DNA of 64,000 nucleotides from JABDII01 sp963815325 (GTDB lineage Bacteria; Gemmatimonadota; Gemmatimonadetes; Gemmatimonadales; GWC2-71-9). Positions 9,345 to 18,272 of the stretch are shown here, piece by piece (position 1 is the first letter of the stretch; the number at the start of each line of letters is the position of its first letter). The stretch is from assembly GCA_963815325.1 (NCBI GenBank), contig CAWFGG010000002.1, positions 496,001 to 560,000 of the forward strand, written 5' to 3'. The notes under the pieces were generated by a model that did no database searches, was not told the origin of the DNA, and saw only the letters and a program-made list of their open reading frames with translations. The position numbers and the translations under genes are program-made.

Positions 9345-9935
9345 TTAGTAGTGACACACCGAGCAATCGCGGGACTTGTCCATGGCCACGTGGCAGTCGA
9401 TGCACCACCCCATGTTCGAGATGTTGTTGACCTTGAAGAGTTGGGGCATCCGGGCAACATCACCATGACAACTGCCGCACGCGTTCGGTCCCATGACTTT
9501 GATGTGGCTCATGTGAGGAAAGCGGGCGTGGCGGGCAAGCGCATGGACCCGCTCCCACTCCATTGGCTTTTTTTCGTTGTACGCGTCTCGCACCTTTTGG
9601 ATTTCGGTCCGCGTGGCGCTATCGGCGCCGGCCAGGACCAGGTGACATCCCATGCATGTCTGGAGGCTCGGAATACCGGGCTCCGACGACGCGCTGACGG
9701 AGTAGTGACAGTACTGGCAAGGAATCTTGTATTGGCCGGAATGGACGTCGTGACGGAAAAAAATGGGCTGGCGCGGGCCAGGGAGGCCCGCAGTATCCCC
9801 GGCGGCGAGAACCCATGCCGTGGTGGAGTCCATCGCCACCGCACCTGCCTGGGCACCCGTGGCCCCCCGCCAAATGGGCCAGGCAACCAGGGCAAACACC
9901 ACACTACCGCCTAGGGCCAATACCAGCTTGCGCAT
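9345..9935 (-). CDS. actA: Alternative complex III subunit ActA (pentaheme cytochrome c)
   Basis: 196 residues with an N-terminal membrane anchor (LVLALGGSVVFALVAWPIW). Five heme c motifs are visible in order: CQYCH, CMGCH, CGSCH, CIDCH and CSVCH, the last at the very C-terminus. Extra His residues (FRHDVHSG, FPHMSHIKV) can serve as distal ligands. Five hemes is the standard ActA count. It is the first gene of the act operon, about 90 bases downstream of a sigma-70-like promoter. No strong Shine-Dalgarno sequence precedes the ATG. Confidence 0.95.
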   Translation of the reverse strand: MRKLVLALGGSVVFALVAWPIWRGATGAQAGAVAMDSTTAWVLAAGDTAGLPGPRQPIFFRHDVHSGQYKIPCQYCHYSVSASSEPGIPSLQTCMGCHLVLAGADSATRTEIQKVRDAYNEKKPMEWERVHALARHARFPHMSHIKVMGPNACGSCHGDVARMPQLFKVNNISNMGWCIDCHVAMDKSRDCSVCHY

Positions 9936-10034
9936 GATCGGTCGCGGTCGAGAATTGAAGATCAGCTGTAAAGTGAATCACGGGGCGGAGTTTCGCGCGC
10001 TCCGTTCGGCCGCCCGGGCCACCCGGGACGCAAT

Positions 10035-10062
10035 AGTATACGACCCTTCACCGGCGTGACAA
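10035..10062 (-). promoter_or_regulatory. Sigma-70-like promoter for the act operon
   Basis: On the minus strand, TTGTCA (10057-10062), a 16-base spacer and TATACT (10035-10040) form a near-consensus promoter. Transcription would start around 10028, giving a leader of about 93 nt before actA. Confidence 0.65.
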
Positions 10063-10140
10063 CCCTGAGCGTCTCACCCGCGCCGCGACCAGCGGCGCAC
10101 GGACCAACCCGACCTCCCGACTGCCCGTGCCACTCGACCG

Positions 10141-10632
10141 TCACCCGCCCGATACCCGCCGGTTCGCCAGCGTCGGCGTCTCGGTCCGCACCCATCCCAT
10201 CTTCTTCCGAATGAATCCGAGAAACGCGTCGGCAACCCGCTTGTCGCTGATATCGATCGTGCACCACTTGACCGGGCCGGTTCGCTGTCCCTCGCGAATG
10301 GCCTGCTCCACCTCTTCGTTCAAGCGGGCCAGCTCACCGGCTTTGCGCCCCTCGTAATCGGTGAGGGTGAATGTGGCGCTGACGCCCGATTTCATGACAT
10401 GGAGCCAGCACAGCTTCCGACTGCCCAGCACATATTCCCAGGCCCAGTGCCACTTGGGCCCCAGGTATCTCACGTTCTCGCCGATACCCTTTTCGCCCCT
10501 GAGACCCTCCCGAAGCAGACGGAATCGCTTAGCGCTGTTGGTTGGAAGTTGCTTGTAGGGAGCATGTCGATACGGCGGGGTGGAGGGGTCTTGGTAGAGG
10601 TTGCCCCTCCAAAACGATGATGATTTCCCCAC
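10141..10632 (-). CDS. DUF3788-like hypothetical protein
   Basis: About 163 residues if started at the GTG at 10632, which has GGAG upstream; the frame is open to 10707, so the start is uncertain. The core resembles DUF3788: a basic helical start (AKRFRLLREGLRGE), then WHWAWEYVLGSRKLCWLHVM, a strand TFTLTDYEGR, a helix with EEVEQAIREGQ and the end segment VADAFLGFIRKKM. The biochemical role of the family is unknown. It is a single soluble domain with no signal peptide. It sits alone between the act promoter and the trmJ-like operon; the region 10708-10837 upstream holds nothing I can name. Confidence 0.6.
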   Translation of the reverse strand: MGKSSSFWRGNLYQDPSTPPYRHAPYKQLPTNSAKRFRLLREGLRGEKGIGENVRYLGPKWHWAWEYVLGSRKLCWLHVMKSGVSATFTLTDYEGRKAGELARLNEEVEQAIREGQRTGPVKWCTIDISDKRVADAFLGFIRKKMGWVRTETPTLANRRVSGG

Positions 10633-10837
10633 GCAGACGCTCCAATTCGAAACGAGGGCTCCGGCAAAGCACCAGAGAAGGTAATTAGGACCCCCGGTCC
10701 TGTGCACTGCGGCATGGACCCGTCGTCTCCACTACCAATCCAGAGAACTCGCCCCCGGCCGTGGTCTGAGAGCAAGTTGCGACTGCGTTGGGCCCGGTAG
10801 GACCGGCGAGCCAGAGCGGTGATGCGGCGGCCCCGTA

Positions 10838-11665
10838 TCACCGCTCGCTTTCGTTCTCGGACGGTTTCTGGCCCGCCACCGGCGCCCCGACGCGTTCCAA
10901 ATAGCGGTAGACCTCGATGCCCATGGCCCTGAAGAGCGCAGCCTCGCGTCCATCCAAGTCGGCACGGAAGACCATCTCGCGCAACGACCGCATCACCGCG
11001 TCCGGTTGCCGCGTCTTGAAGAAATCGATGGCCCAGAGCGCCCGCTCCCAGTCGGCAAAGAGCTGGTCCAATTGAGCGCCAGGAGCCGGACCGGCCGCCC
11101 GGCGAGGCGGCTTCCGGACCACGCGGCCTTCGGTGCGCGCCCGCCATACTTCGTAGCTCATGATGGCCACGGCCTGCGCCAAGTTGAGCGAGCGGTAGGC
11201 GGGAGAGGTGGGAATCACCGCCATCCCGTGACATGAATCGAGCTCGGCATTGGTCAGTCCCTTGTCTTCCCGACCCGCCACCATTGCCACCGGACCTTCG
11301 ACCCGGCGTTGAGTCAACTCTCGCGCCGCATCCCAGGGCGTGAGGGTCCGCCGCTTCGCCGCCCGCTCTCTGGCCGTGAGCGCGACCGAATACACGCAAT
11401 CTCCGAGTGCGGAGCCCAGGTCATCGTGAAGCTCGATCTGCTCGACGACGTCCGCGGTGTTGTGGGCGATGCCCTCGATGCGGTAGGCATCGAATACCCG
11501 CGGTCGCACCAGTCGGATAGGGCCAAGCAAGAAGTTCTTGGCGATTCGGACAGCGCTCGCGATGTTCACGATGTCTTGCGGCTCCACGAGGACGAGTACG
11601 GGACCGGGAGAGGGCGCGATTCCAGTGATGGAGACGAGGGGTGTAGCTTGGGGCGGCCGAGTCAT
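10838..11665 (-). CDS. SpoU/TrmH-family RNA 2'-O-methyltransferase, TrmJ-like
   Basis: 275 residues. The SPOUT knot motifs are clear: motif 1 LVEPQDIVNIASAVRIAKNF near residue 27, motif 2 VAMVAGREDKGLTNAELDSC near 125, and motif 3 IPTSPAYRSLNLAQAVAI near 150. These match TrmJ, which methylates tRNA position 32, more than 23S rRNA TrmH relatives, and the extra C-terminal helical domain also fits TrmJ. Exact substrate is inferred. The ATG overlaps the stop of the upstream reductase gene by four bases. Confidence 0.85.
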   Translation of the reverse strand: MTRPPQATPLVSITGIAPSPGPVLVLVEPQDIVNIASAVRIAKNFLLGPIRLVRPRVFDAYRIEGIAHNTADVVEQIELHDDLGSALGDCVYSVALTARERAAKRRTLTPWDAARELTQRRVEGPVAMVAGREDKGLTNAELDSCHGMAVIPTSPAYRSLNLAQAVAIMSYEVWRARTEGRVVRKPPRRAAGPAPGAQLDQLFADWERALWAIDFFKTRQPDAVMRSLREMVFRADLDGREAALFRAMGIEVYRYLERVGAPVAGQKPSENESER

Positions 11666-12546
11666 TCCCTGATCTCCACGCCGACCTCCCGCTCGTTCAG
11701 CTTGATTGCCTCGAGGTAGTCGGCTTCCTCGCCCAGTTCATTCCGCGCGTGGTGCAGCAACTCGCTCACGCGGTGGAGCACCGGGCCTCGAACGCCGGCC
11801 TCCTCGAGCACGGCGAGGGCAATCGAGGTGTCCTTGTCGAGCAAGGCGAGCCGGAAGGTGGCGGGCCACGCGCCCGAGAGCACCCGGTCGGGAATCAACC
11901 GCTCGCTGACAAAAGACCGCCCGCTCGAAGCATTGAGCACCTGCACCGCGCGGGCCGCCGGGACACCCACCTTGACCAGCGCCGCGAGGCCCTCGCCGAG
12001 CGCCAGGATGTTGGTGGCCAACAGTGCTTGGTTCACGGCCTTGAGGGCGTGCCCTGCGCCAACGGGACCGATGTGCTCGACCCTCGATGCGAACGCCGAG
12101 AGAATCACCGCGGCACGGGCAAATGCCTCATCGGTTCCTCCAACCATCACGGTGAGGGTCCCGGCCTCTGCCCCGTTGGTGCCTCCGCTCACCGGTGCGT
12201 CGACGAAGCTGATTCCCCTTCCCGCCAGCTCTTGGGCTATCTGCCGGGAGCTGGCGGGGTCGCCCGAAGTGCAATCGACCACCAGGCTGTCCGGGGCAAG
12301 TCCTTCTGCCAGCCCGTCCGGCCCCCAGAGCACCTCGGCCACCTCGGCCGATGTGGGGAGGCAGGTAATGGCGGCATCGACGCGGTGGGCGAGGGCACGC
12401 GGCGTGTCCGCCCACTCTGCCCCATGCTGGGCCGCGAATGCACGGGCCACCGATGTGGTGCGATTCCAGACGATCAGGTCGTGGTCGACCAGATGGCTCG
12501 CCATGGGGCGTCCAATCGACCCCAGCCCGAGAAAGCCGATTCGCAT
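11662..12546 (-). CDS. NAD(P)-dependent beta-hydroxyacid dehydrogenase (3-hydroxyisobutyrate dehydrogenase family)
   Basis: 294 residues, the family's usual size. The N-terminal Rossmann motif is GFLGLGSIGRPMASHL. The substrate-binding signature is DAPVSGGTNGAEAGTLTVMVGG (about 117-138), and the catalytic Lys lies in GAGHALKAVNQALLA near residue 170. Members reduce or oxidise small beta-hydroxyacids such as 3-hydroxyisobutyrate, tartronate semialdehyde or glyoxylate. The substrate cannot be read from the sequence, and no valine-catabolism genes are adjacent. Confidence 0.85.
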   Translation of the reverse strand: MRIGFLGLGSIGRPMASHLVDHDLIVWNRTTSVARAFAAQHGAEWADTPRALAHRVDAAITCLPTSAEVAEVLWGPDGLAEGLAPDSLVVDCTSGDPASSRQIAQELAGRGISFVDAPVSGGTNGAEAGTLTVMVGGTDEAFARAAVILSAFASRVEHIGPVGAGHALKAVNQALLATNILALGEGLAALVKVGVPAARAVQVLNASSGRSFVSERLIPDRVLSGAWPATFRLALLDKDTSIALAVLEEAGVRGPVLHRVSELLHHARNELGEEADYLEAIKLNEREVGVEIRE

Positions 12547-12566
12547 TGAGAAGTCCAGCCGGGCGG

Positions 12567-13070
12567 CTAGGCCGGTGCCGTAGCGCGACTCGCGAGCTCC
12601 TTATCGACCATGAAGAGCCCGGGCGCGCTGTCTCCTACCATCCGAAGGGTCTCGACGATTTGACCCGCGGTCTTCTCCTCTTCAACCTGTTCGGTAATGA
12701 ACCACTGGAGGAGAGCCTGGCTCGCGTAATCGCGTTCCTTCGCGGCCAGGTCGTACAGGCTATGGATTTGGGCCGACACGGCGGCTTCATGAGCGGCGGC
12801 AAACTCGAAGACCTCGAGCGCTGACGCGAATTCGAGGCGCGGCTGGGCAAGGGCCTGGAGCGCCACGCGACCGCTACGGTCCTCGACATGGTCGATGAAC
12901 TTCATGGCATGGCTAACTTCCTCCTGTGCCTGAATCCGCATCCAGTGGGCGAGGCCACCCAGATTCTTCGGGCTGAAGAAAGTCGCCATCGACAAGTAGA
13001 GGTAGGCCGATTCGAGTTCGACTCGAATCTGCTGGTTCATCGCGTCCTGCATTGCGGCGCTGAGCTTCAT
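12567..13070 (-). CDS. ftnA: Ferritin
   Basis: 167 residues, a non-heme bacterial ferritin. Ferroxidase-centre residues are in place: Glu in QIRVELESAYLYL, the EEVSHAMKF pair in helix B, Glu in AAHEAAVSAQI and Gln/Glu in WFITEQVEEE. There is no Met positioned for heme as in bacterioferritin. It oxidises Fe(II) and stores Fe(III) in a 24-mer shell in the cytoplasm. It is separated from the reductase by 20 bases and is divergent from the transporter at 13208; no clear Fur box was seen in the 137-base gap. Confidence 0.9.
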   Translation of the reverse strand: MKLSAAMQDAMNQQIRVELESAYLYLSMATFFSPKNLGGLAHWMRIQAQEEVSHAMKFIDHVEDRSGRVALQALAQPRLEFASALEVFEFAAAHEAAVSAQIHSLYDLAAKERDYASQALLQWFITEQVEEEKTAGQIVETLRMVGDSAPGLFMVDKELASRATAPA

Positions 13071-13207
13071 CTTCTATCTCCAGTATGGGAACTTCACGGT
13101 GCTGCCATGATCTCGTGTGAAGATTGGGTGAGTCTTACCCGAATGCCGCCAATTCTCAAGGCTATGCCCCGCCGAACCTGGTCCGGTTTCCAACGGAGCC
13201 ACTAGTG

Positions 13208-13987
13208 ATGCGACGGATGCAGTGGAGTTCGCTGCTCACGGCAGGCCTCGGCGCGATCCTGGTCCTATTCATCGTCGGACCATTGCTCCGGCTCTTGTTC
13301 AAGGCATCGCCCGCTGGCCTGATGGCGGCATTTCAGGATCCCGAGCTGGGCCAATCCATCGCGCTCACGCTGCTCACGGCGACCACCGCGACCGCAATCG
13401 GCGTCATCCTGGGTGTGCCCCTCGCGTACTTTCTGGCACGAACCAGGTTTCCCGGGCGGCGTTTGCTTCAGGGCATCATCGACCTGCCGGTGGTGGTACC
13501 CCACCCCGTTGCCGGAATCGCCCTGGTGCTCTTTCTCGGTCGGCGCTCGCCGCTCGGAGGCGCCCTCGCCGAGCTCGGCCTTGAATTCGTCAGTCATGTG
13601 CCGGGCATCGTCGCCGCCATGCTGTTCGTCTCGGCACCCATCCTGGTGAGCGGGGCCCGCGAGGCCTTCGCGGCCGTAGACCCCCACCTCGAACGAGTGG
13701 CCCGGTCGCTGGGCGACCGCCCGTGGACCGCCTTTCGCCGGGTCACCCTCCCCTTGGCCGGGCGGGGTGTTGTGGCCGCATCCGTTCTCGCGTGGGCGCG
13801 AAGCGTGAGCGAATTCGGGGCGATTGTCGTGATCACCTACAATCCGAAGGTGGCGAGCATCTACGTGTTCGATCGGTTCACCTCGTTCGGGTTGGCGGCA
13901 GCCATTCCCGCCGCGGTTATCCTCTTGCTCGTTGCGCTGACCGTCTTCGCCATCGTGCGGCTGCTCGACACCCGGGAGCTCGAGTGA
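13208..13987 (+). CDS. ABC transporter permease, ModB/WtpB (molybdate or tungstate) type
   Basis: 259 residues from the ATG at 13208, with GGAG about ten bases upstream; an open frame begins at 13124. It has about six membrane helices, starting with SLLTAGLGAILVLFIVGPLL. The cytoplasmic EAA loop is visible (ARSLGDRPWTAFRRVTLPLAGRG near residue 180), as is the typical QSIALTLLTATTATAIGVILGVPLAYFLARTRF start. It overlaps the ATPase gene as GTGA. No substrate-binding protein gene is adjacent, so the oxyanion is inferred from family similarity; sulfate is an alternative. Confidence 0.8.
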   Translation: MRRMQWSSLLTAGLGAILVLFIVGPLLRLLFKASPAGLMAAFQDPELGQSIALTLLTATTATAIGVILGVPLAYFLARTRFPGRRLLQGIIDLPVVVPHPVAGIALVLFLGRRSPLGGALAELGLEFVSHVPGIVAAMLFVSAPILVSGAREAFAAVDPHLERVARSLGDRPWTAFRRVTLPLAGRGVVAASVLAWARSVSEFGAIVVITYNPKVASIYVFDRFTSFGLAAAIPAAVILLLVALTVFAIVRLLDTRELE

Positions 13988-15051
13988 TTCGGTTGGAAGG
14001 AGTCGGCCTCCGCGTGGGCACGTTCGAGCTGAGGAACATCAGCCTAGAAGTGCCGCGCGGAGGCTATGGCCTCGTGATCGGGCCGAGCGGCTCGGGGAAG
14101 ACGACCCTGCTGGAGGCAGTGGCGGGGCTTGCGCCGATCCAGAGCGGCCGGATTACCGTGCAAGGCGAAGACGTGACCAACCGCCCGCCCGAACGCCGGG
14201 GAGTGGGAGTGGTGTACCAACGCTACCATCTCTTCCCGCACTTCACGGTTGCGGACAACATCGGGTACGGCCTGATACAGTCCCGGCACTTGAAGGCGGA
14301 ACGGCAGGCGCGGGTGCACGAGCTGGCGGCAGGCCTTGGCATCGAGCACCTCCTGGAGCGCGGGGTACGAAATTTGAGCGGCGGCGAGGCGCAGCGGGTG
14401 GCGCTTGCCCGGGCCCTGGCCCCGCGCCCGCGCACGCTGCTGTTGGACGAGCCCTTCGCGTCGCTCGACCCGGCCACGCGCCAGGACATGCGGCAACTGC
14501 TCCGGACCGTTCATGAGAGCCAGGACATCACGATGCTTCAAGTCACCCACGACTTCGACGAGGCGCTCCGGCTCGGGGACGTGGTTGCGGTCATGGCGGA
14601 CGGAGCGATCGTCCAACGCGGGACACCAGAAGAGGTGTTTCGCTATCCAAACTCGGCGTTTGTCGCGCGCTTCATCGGGGCAGCCAATGTCATCGCGGGA
14701 CTGGTGACCCGCAGCGGCCCGGTTGGCACCGACACGAAGACATTTCCCGCAGTATTTCGGAGCGATGGCTTGGCGCTCGACGTCATCGCAGACCGTGAAG
14801 GCCCGGCTCACGCGGTAGTCCAGCCGGAAGACCTCGTCCTGAGCCGGGAGTCCCATGCCAGCTCGGCCAGGAACCACCTCGCCGCAGTCGTGCTCAGCAT
14901 GGAGCGCGCCGGTCCGCTGACCTACGTGCATCTCGACGCGGGCCGGCGGCTGCTCGCCGCGGTGACCACCCAGTCGGCCGAGACCATGGGGCTCGCGGCG
15001 GGCGACCGCCTCGTGGCCACGGTCAAGGCGACCGCGATCCACCTGGTCTAA
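13984..15051 (+). CDS. ABC transporter ATPase, ModC/WtpC type
   Basis: 355 residues from the GTG at 13984. Walker A is GPSGSGKTTLL near residue 38, the signature is LSGGEAQRVALARAL, Walker B is RTLLLDEPFASLD, and the switch His is in QVTHDFDEA. The C-terminal part after FIGAANVIAG is a regulatory TOBE-like domain found in molybdate and sulfate importer ATPases. It forms the energising subunit with the overlapping permease. The open frame extends upstream inside the permease gene, but the GTGA overlap makes 13984 the natural start. Confidence 0.85.
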   Translation: MIRLEGVGLRVGTFELRNISLEVPRGGYGLVIGPSGSGKTTLLEAVAGLAPIQSGRITVQGEDVTNRPPERRGVGVVYQRYHLFPHFTVADNIGYGLIQSRHLKAERQARVHELAAGLGIEHLLERGVRNLSGGEAQRVALARALAPRPRTLLLDEPFASLDPATRQDMRQLLRTVHESQDITMLQVTHDFDEALRLGDVVAVMADGAIVQRGTPEEVFRYPNSAFVARFIGAANVIAGLVTRSGPVGTDTKTFPAVFRSDGLALDVIADREGPAHAVVQPEDLVLSRESHASSARNHLAAVVLSMERAGPLTYVHLDAGRRLLAAVTTQSAETMGLAAGDRLVATVKATAIHLV

Positions 15052-15104
15052 GTACTCAGAGGCGACGTCCCTCGCGGACTCGTCCAGAGAGAATCATCGA
15101 AGCC

Positions 15105-16394
15105 GTGACGACCCGGATACTCCACCTCGATCTCGACGCCTTCTTCGTCGAAGTGTGTCGGCAACAGAACCCCGAGCTGCGCGAGGTCGACCTGCTCGTG
15201 GTTGGCGGGCGCCGCGACCAACGCGGCGTGGTGCAGTCGGCCTCGTATGGCGCCAGGCGCTTCGGGATTGCCTCCGGCATGCCGATCGCGCAAGCGGTGC
15301 GGCTCTGCCCCGAGGCGACGTTCGTTCAAGGAGAGTTCAAGCACTACCGGGCCGCGTCCAAGACGGTACGGAACATTCTCCGGGAGTACTCGCCGGTGGT
15401 GGTCATGGCATCGCTCGACGAGGCCTACTTGGATTTTTCGGGCACCGACCGCCTGCATCCTGGTTCGCTCTTGCCCGTGGCCGAACAGATCCGGGATGCC
15501 GTGAAGCAAGAGACGGGGCTCGACGCGAGCATCGGGATCGGTCCCAACCGGATGATCGCGAAGATCGCCTCGGAAATGGCAAAGCCGCGTGGCTTGTTGG
15601 AAGTGCGCTCAGGCTGGGAGGAGGGCTTCATGGCCGGCTTGCCGCTCCGCGCAATCCCGGGCATCGGCCCCAAGACCGCTCAGCGCTTGACCGGCTTGGG
15701 CCTCTCGGATGTCTACCAGATCCAGGAACTCGACCTGACAGAACTCGAGCGACTCGTACACCCGGACCATGCGAAACTCCTGAAACTCCGGGCCCACGGC
15801 TACGGCGGCGTTGCCCTGCGGAACTCCCGGATGCCCAAATCGGTCAGCCGGGAAACGACGCTATCGACCGATATGACGGACCGGGACTGGCTCGAGGGAC
15901 GGCTCGAACTCTTGACCGCGCGGGTGGCGGCGGCGCTCCGGGCGGACGCGCTCATGGCGCGCACGGTGACCCTCAAGCTTCGCCACGGCGATTTCCGCAC
16001 CGTGACGCGGCAGCGCACCCTCGGGGTCCCGACCGATCTGGACCGCGAGATGTGGGAGGCCGTGCGTGATTTGTTCCGGGCAGCCTTCGGCGAGGTGGAA
16101 CGCCGGCGGAAAGGCGTACGCCTGATCGGGGTCGCGGCCACCAACCTCGCGCCGGCAGCGCCGGCCGATCTGTTCGAGCCACCGGACCGCCAACGCCTGC
16201 GCAAGCTGACCACGGCGGTCGACCGGGCCCGGTCCAAATACGGCTTCAACGCCGTGACGCCGGGAAGTCAGCTTCGGACACGACTGGGGTCCGGCGGCGA
16301 AGGCGAAGCCCCCACCGCGACACCTCCCGAGCGACCCCCTAGTAGCGGCGCTGGAGCTCGTCCGGCCAACCGAAGTCCTTCGGCTCGAATCTGA
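15105..16394 (+). CDS. dinB: DNA polymerase IV (Y-family translesion polymerase)
   Basis: 429 residues from a GTG. Catalytic palm motifs are HLDLDAFFVEV at the start and SLDEAYLDF near residue 105. The thumb has the helix-hairpin-helix LRAIPGIGPKTAQRLTGLG near 185, followed by the little-finger domain with TLSTDMTDRDWLEGRLELL. The tail after about residue 385 is Pro/Ser/Arg-rich and low complexity, and no clear beta-clamp pentapeptide is visible. It lies 53 bases after the transporter operon. Its last 56 bases overlap the 3' end of the opposing kinase gene, so the final residues may be poorly conserved. Confidence 0.92.
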   Translation: MTTRILHLDLDAFFVEVCRQQNPELREVDLLVVGGRRDQRGVVQSASYGARRFGIASGMPIAQAVRLCPEATFVQGEFKHYRAASKTVRNILREYSPVVVMASLDEAYLDFSGTDRLHPGSLLPVAEQIRDAVKQETGLDASIGIGPNRMIAKIASEMAKPRGLLEVRSGWEEGFMAGLPLRAIPGIGPKTAQRLTGLGLSDVYQIQELDLTELERLVHPDHAKLLKLRAHGYGGVALRNSRMPKSVSRETTLSTDMTDRDWLEGRLELLTARVAAALRADALMARTVTLKLRHGDFRTVTRQRTLGVPTDLDREMWEAVRDLFRAAFGEVERRRKGVRLIGVAATNLAPAAPADLFEPPDRQRLRKLTTAVDRARSKYGFNAVTPGSQLRTRLGSGGEGEAPTATPPERPPSSGAGARPANRSPSARI

Positions 16395-18066
16395 GCCCGA
16401 TCGCCCCGATCCGGGGATCGACCTTCGGACCGAGGCTTTCGAATCGGGCCACCCGCCCTTCCGGGGTCTTGGCTTCCACCGTGGAATTGGTAAAGAGCGG
16501 GTAGTACCCGATGACGGCGCGCGTCGCTCCCGGGGGCACGGTGCAGGTGCAGTCCTCAGCGTCCTCGAGCCCGGCATTGACGGTGAGACGGAGCGGCGTG
16601 TCGGTCATGTTGGTAATGAGCGGAGCGAATAACACATCCGCCGCATCGTTCACATCAGCGGCCCACTCGATCCTGCCCTGGGGCATGTCCTCCACCAGGG
16701 TCCCCTGGAGCCCGGCGCCAACCGCGCTCCCGTCCGATCGCTTTCTTCGCTCCAAGTACCACTGGGCCGTCAGACCCTGCCTTCGCGGAAGACGCAGCCG
16801 GAACTCGCTGCTGGCCGCCACCTGGTGTTCATTCCCGTTCACCACCAGACGGATCGGATGCACCAGGCGATTGCTGAAGATCAGGGTGGGCCTCGTCAGC
16901 CGGAGCACGCTGCCGGCCGCACCGGCTAAGAGAAGGACCACCACGAGGACACCGAGCGGTGAGCGGAGCCTGTTCCACGAGCGGCGCTGGGGCATGGAGC
17001 GCGGAACGGCGACCGCCTGCCCTCCCGTGGTCATGATCTCCGTGGGGTGGTCCACACCAGCGGTTCCTGCGGTGCGATCGGTGCCACTTGTCTTGCCGCC
17101 CCCCACTGCAAGGCCCTGGTTGAGGGCTTCGATCACCCGGTCGGCCGATTGGAATCTCGCCGCCGGATTCTTCGCCATACAGTGGACGATCACGTCGGAC
17201 ATCCAGCGTGGAATGCCGACATCGCGGACGGAGGCAATAGGCGGCGGCTCGGCGATGTGCTTCCCCACGATCTCCTGCGAGGAATCCCCGTCGAAGGGCG
17301 GCGTGCCGGTCACCATCTGGAACAGGACGGCGCCGAACGAGTAGATGTCGGAGCGGGCGTCGAGATCCGCCTGGCCCAACGCTTGTTCCGGACTCATGTA
17401 CTGCGGTGTCCCTACGACGAATCCGGCCTGCGTCTCGCTCTTTCCTCCATCGAGCCGCTTGGCGATCCCGAAATCCACCAACAGCACACGGCCCGTGGTG
17501 GCGTCGATCATGATGTTGTCCGGCTTGAGATCACGGTGAACCAGACCCCGCTCGTGGGCATGGTCCAGTGCGCCCAACAGGCTGACCGCGTAGCCCGCAG
17601 CCGTCTTCCACGGAAGCGCGCCGGTGTGTCGGATCATCTGCGCAAGCGACTGCCCTTCGATGTAGGGCATGGCATAGTACACGAGGCCATGACCCTCACC
17701 GACGAAGTGAATGGGCAGGATGTTGGGGTGGGTGAGACGCGCGACCGCGCGAGCCTCCTGCTTGAACCGCGCCAGCATCCCCTCGGTCCACGCGATGCCC
17801 GGTCGCAGGACCTTGAGGGCCAGCCGCCGGTGAAGCTCCTCGTCCCAGACCTCGTACACCTCCGCGAACCCGCCGCGACCGATGAGGCGCCGCACGCCGT
17901 ACTTGGGACCCAAAGCCTGCGACAGCCTCGACTGGATCTCGAGATCCAACTCCGGTCGCTCCTGAGCACCGGTCACTCGCGTGGCCGTCAGCGCGCCGCA
18001 TTGAGGGCAGAAGGCGGCGTCTCGGGCCAGTGGCGCCCGGCATTGGAGGCAACGATCTGGAGTCAC
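16339..18066 (-). CDS. Membrane Ser/Thr protein kinase with N-terminal zinc ribbon
   Basis: 575 residues. A zinc ribbon opens the protein (CLQC and CPQC, residues 6-24). The kinase domain spans about 55-320: LIGRGGFAEVYEV glycine loop, ALKVL lysine, HRDLKPDNIMI catalytic loop, VDFGIAKRL and the activation-end GTPQYMSPEQA. One membrane helix follows near residue 370 (GVLVVVLLLAGAAGSVL). The roughly 185-residue region after it is outside the membrane and is not a recognised PASTA or similar domain. All catalytic residues are present. It resembles bacterial Hanks-type kinases; substrates are unknown. Confidence 0.92.
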   Translation of the reverse strand: MTPDRCLQCRAPLARDAAFCPQCGALTATRVTGAQERPELDLEIQSRLSQALGPKYGVRRLIGRGGFAEVYEVWDEELHRRLALKVLRPGIAWTEGMLARFKQEARAVARLTHPNILPIHFVGEGHGLVYYAMPYIEGQSLAQMIRHTGALPWKTAAGYAVSLLGALDHAHERGLVHRDLKPDNIMIDATTGRVLLVDFGIAKRLDGGKSETQAGFVVGTPQYMSPEQALGQADLDARSDIYSFGAVLFQMVTGTPPFDGDSSQEIVGKHIAEPPPIASVRDVGIPRWMSDVIVHCMAKNPAARFQSADRVIEALNQGLAVGGGKTSGTDRTAGTAGVDHPTEIMTTGGQAVAVPRSMPQRRSWNRLRSPLGVLVVVLLLAGAAGSVLRLTRPTLIFSNRLVHPIRLVVNGNEHQVAASSEFRLRLPRRQGLTAQWYLERRKRSDGSAVGAGLQGTLVEDMPQGRIEWAADVNDAADVLFAPLITNMTDTPLRLTVNAGLEDAEDCTCTVPPGATRAVIGYYPLFTNSTVEAKTPEGRVARFESLGPKVDPRIGAIGLRFEPKDFGWPDELQRRY

Positions 18067-18237
18067 TCTGGCTGCAGGCAGCAGGAATCAGGCCGCCCGA
18101 TGATCCTCGTTAAACTCAGACAAGACAGAACTTTGGGTAACTTTCACATTGGGGTTTGCGCCGTAGGCAGCAGAGAGTTGCAACGAGGAAGGAAGACTGC
18201 GCCCATGGCCCCTATTGTGGCCGGACCAGGACTTCGA

Positions 18238-18263
18238 TAACTTGCTGGACAGCTAGCAAGTTA
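18238..18263. promoter_or_regulatory. Palindromic operator, probably for the adjacent TetR regulator
   Basis: Perfect 9-base arms (TAACTTGCT at 18238-18246 and AGCAAGTTA at 18255-18263) flank an 8-base centre. The element ends immediately before the AGGGAG ribosome-binding site of the TetR-family gene, where binding would block transcription or translation start. Size and symmetry fit a TetR dimer site. Confidence 0.6.
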
Positions 18264-18272
18264 GGGAGCGCT

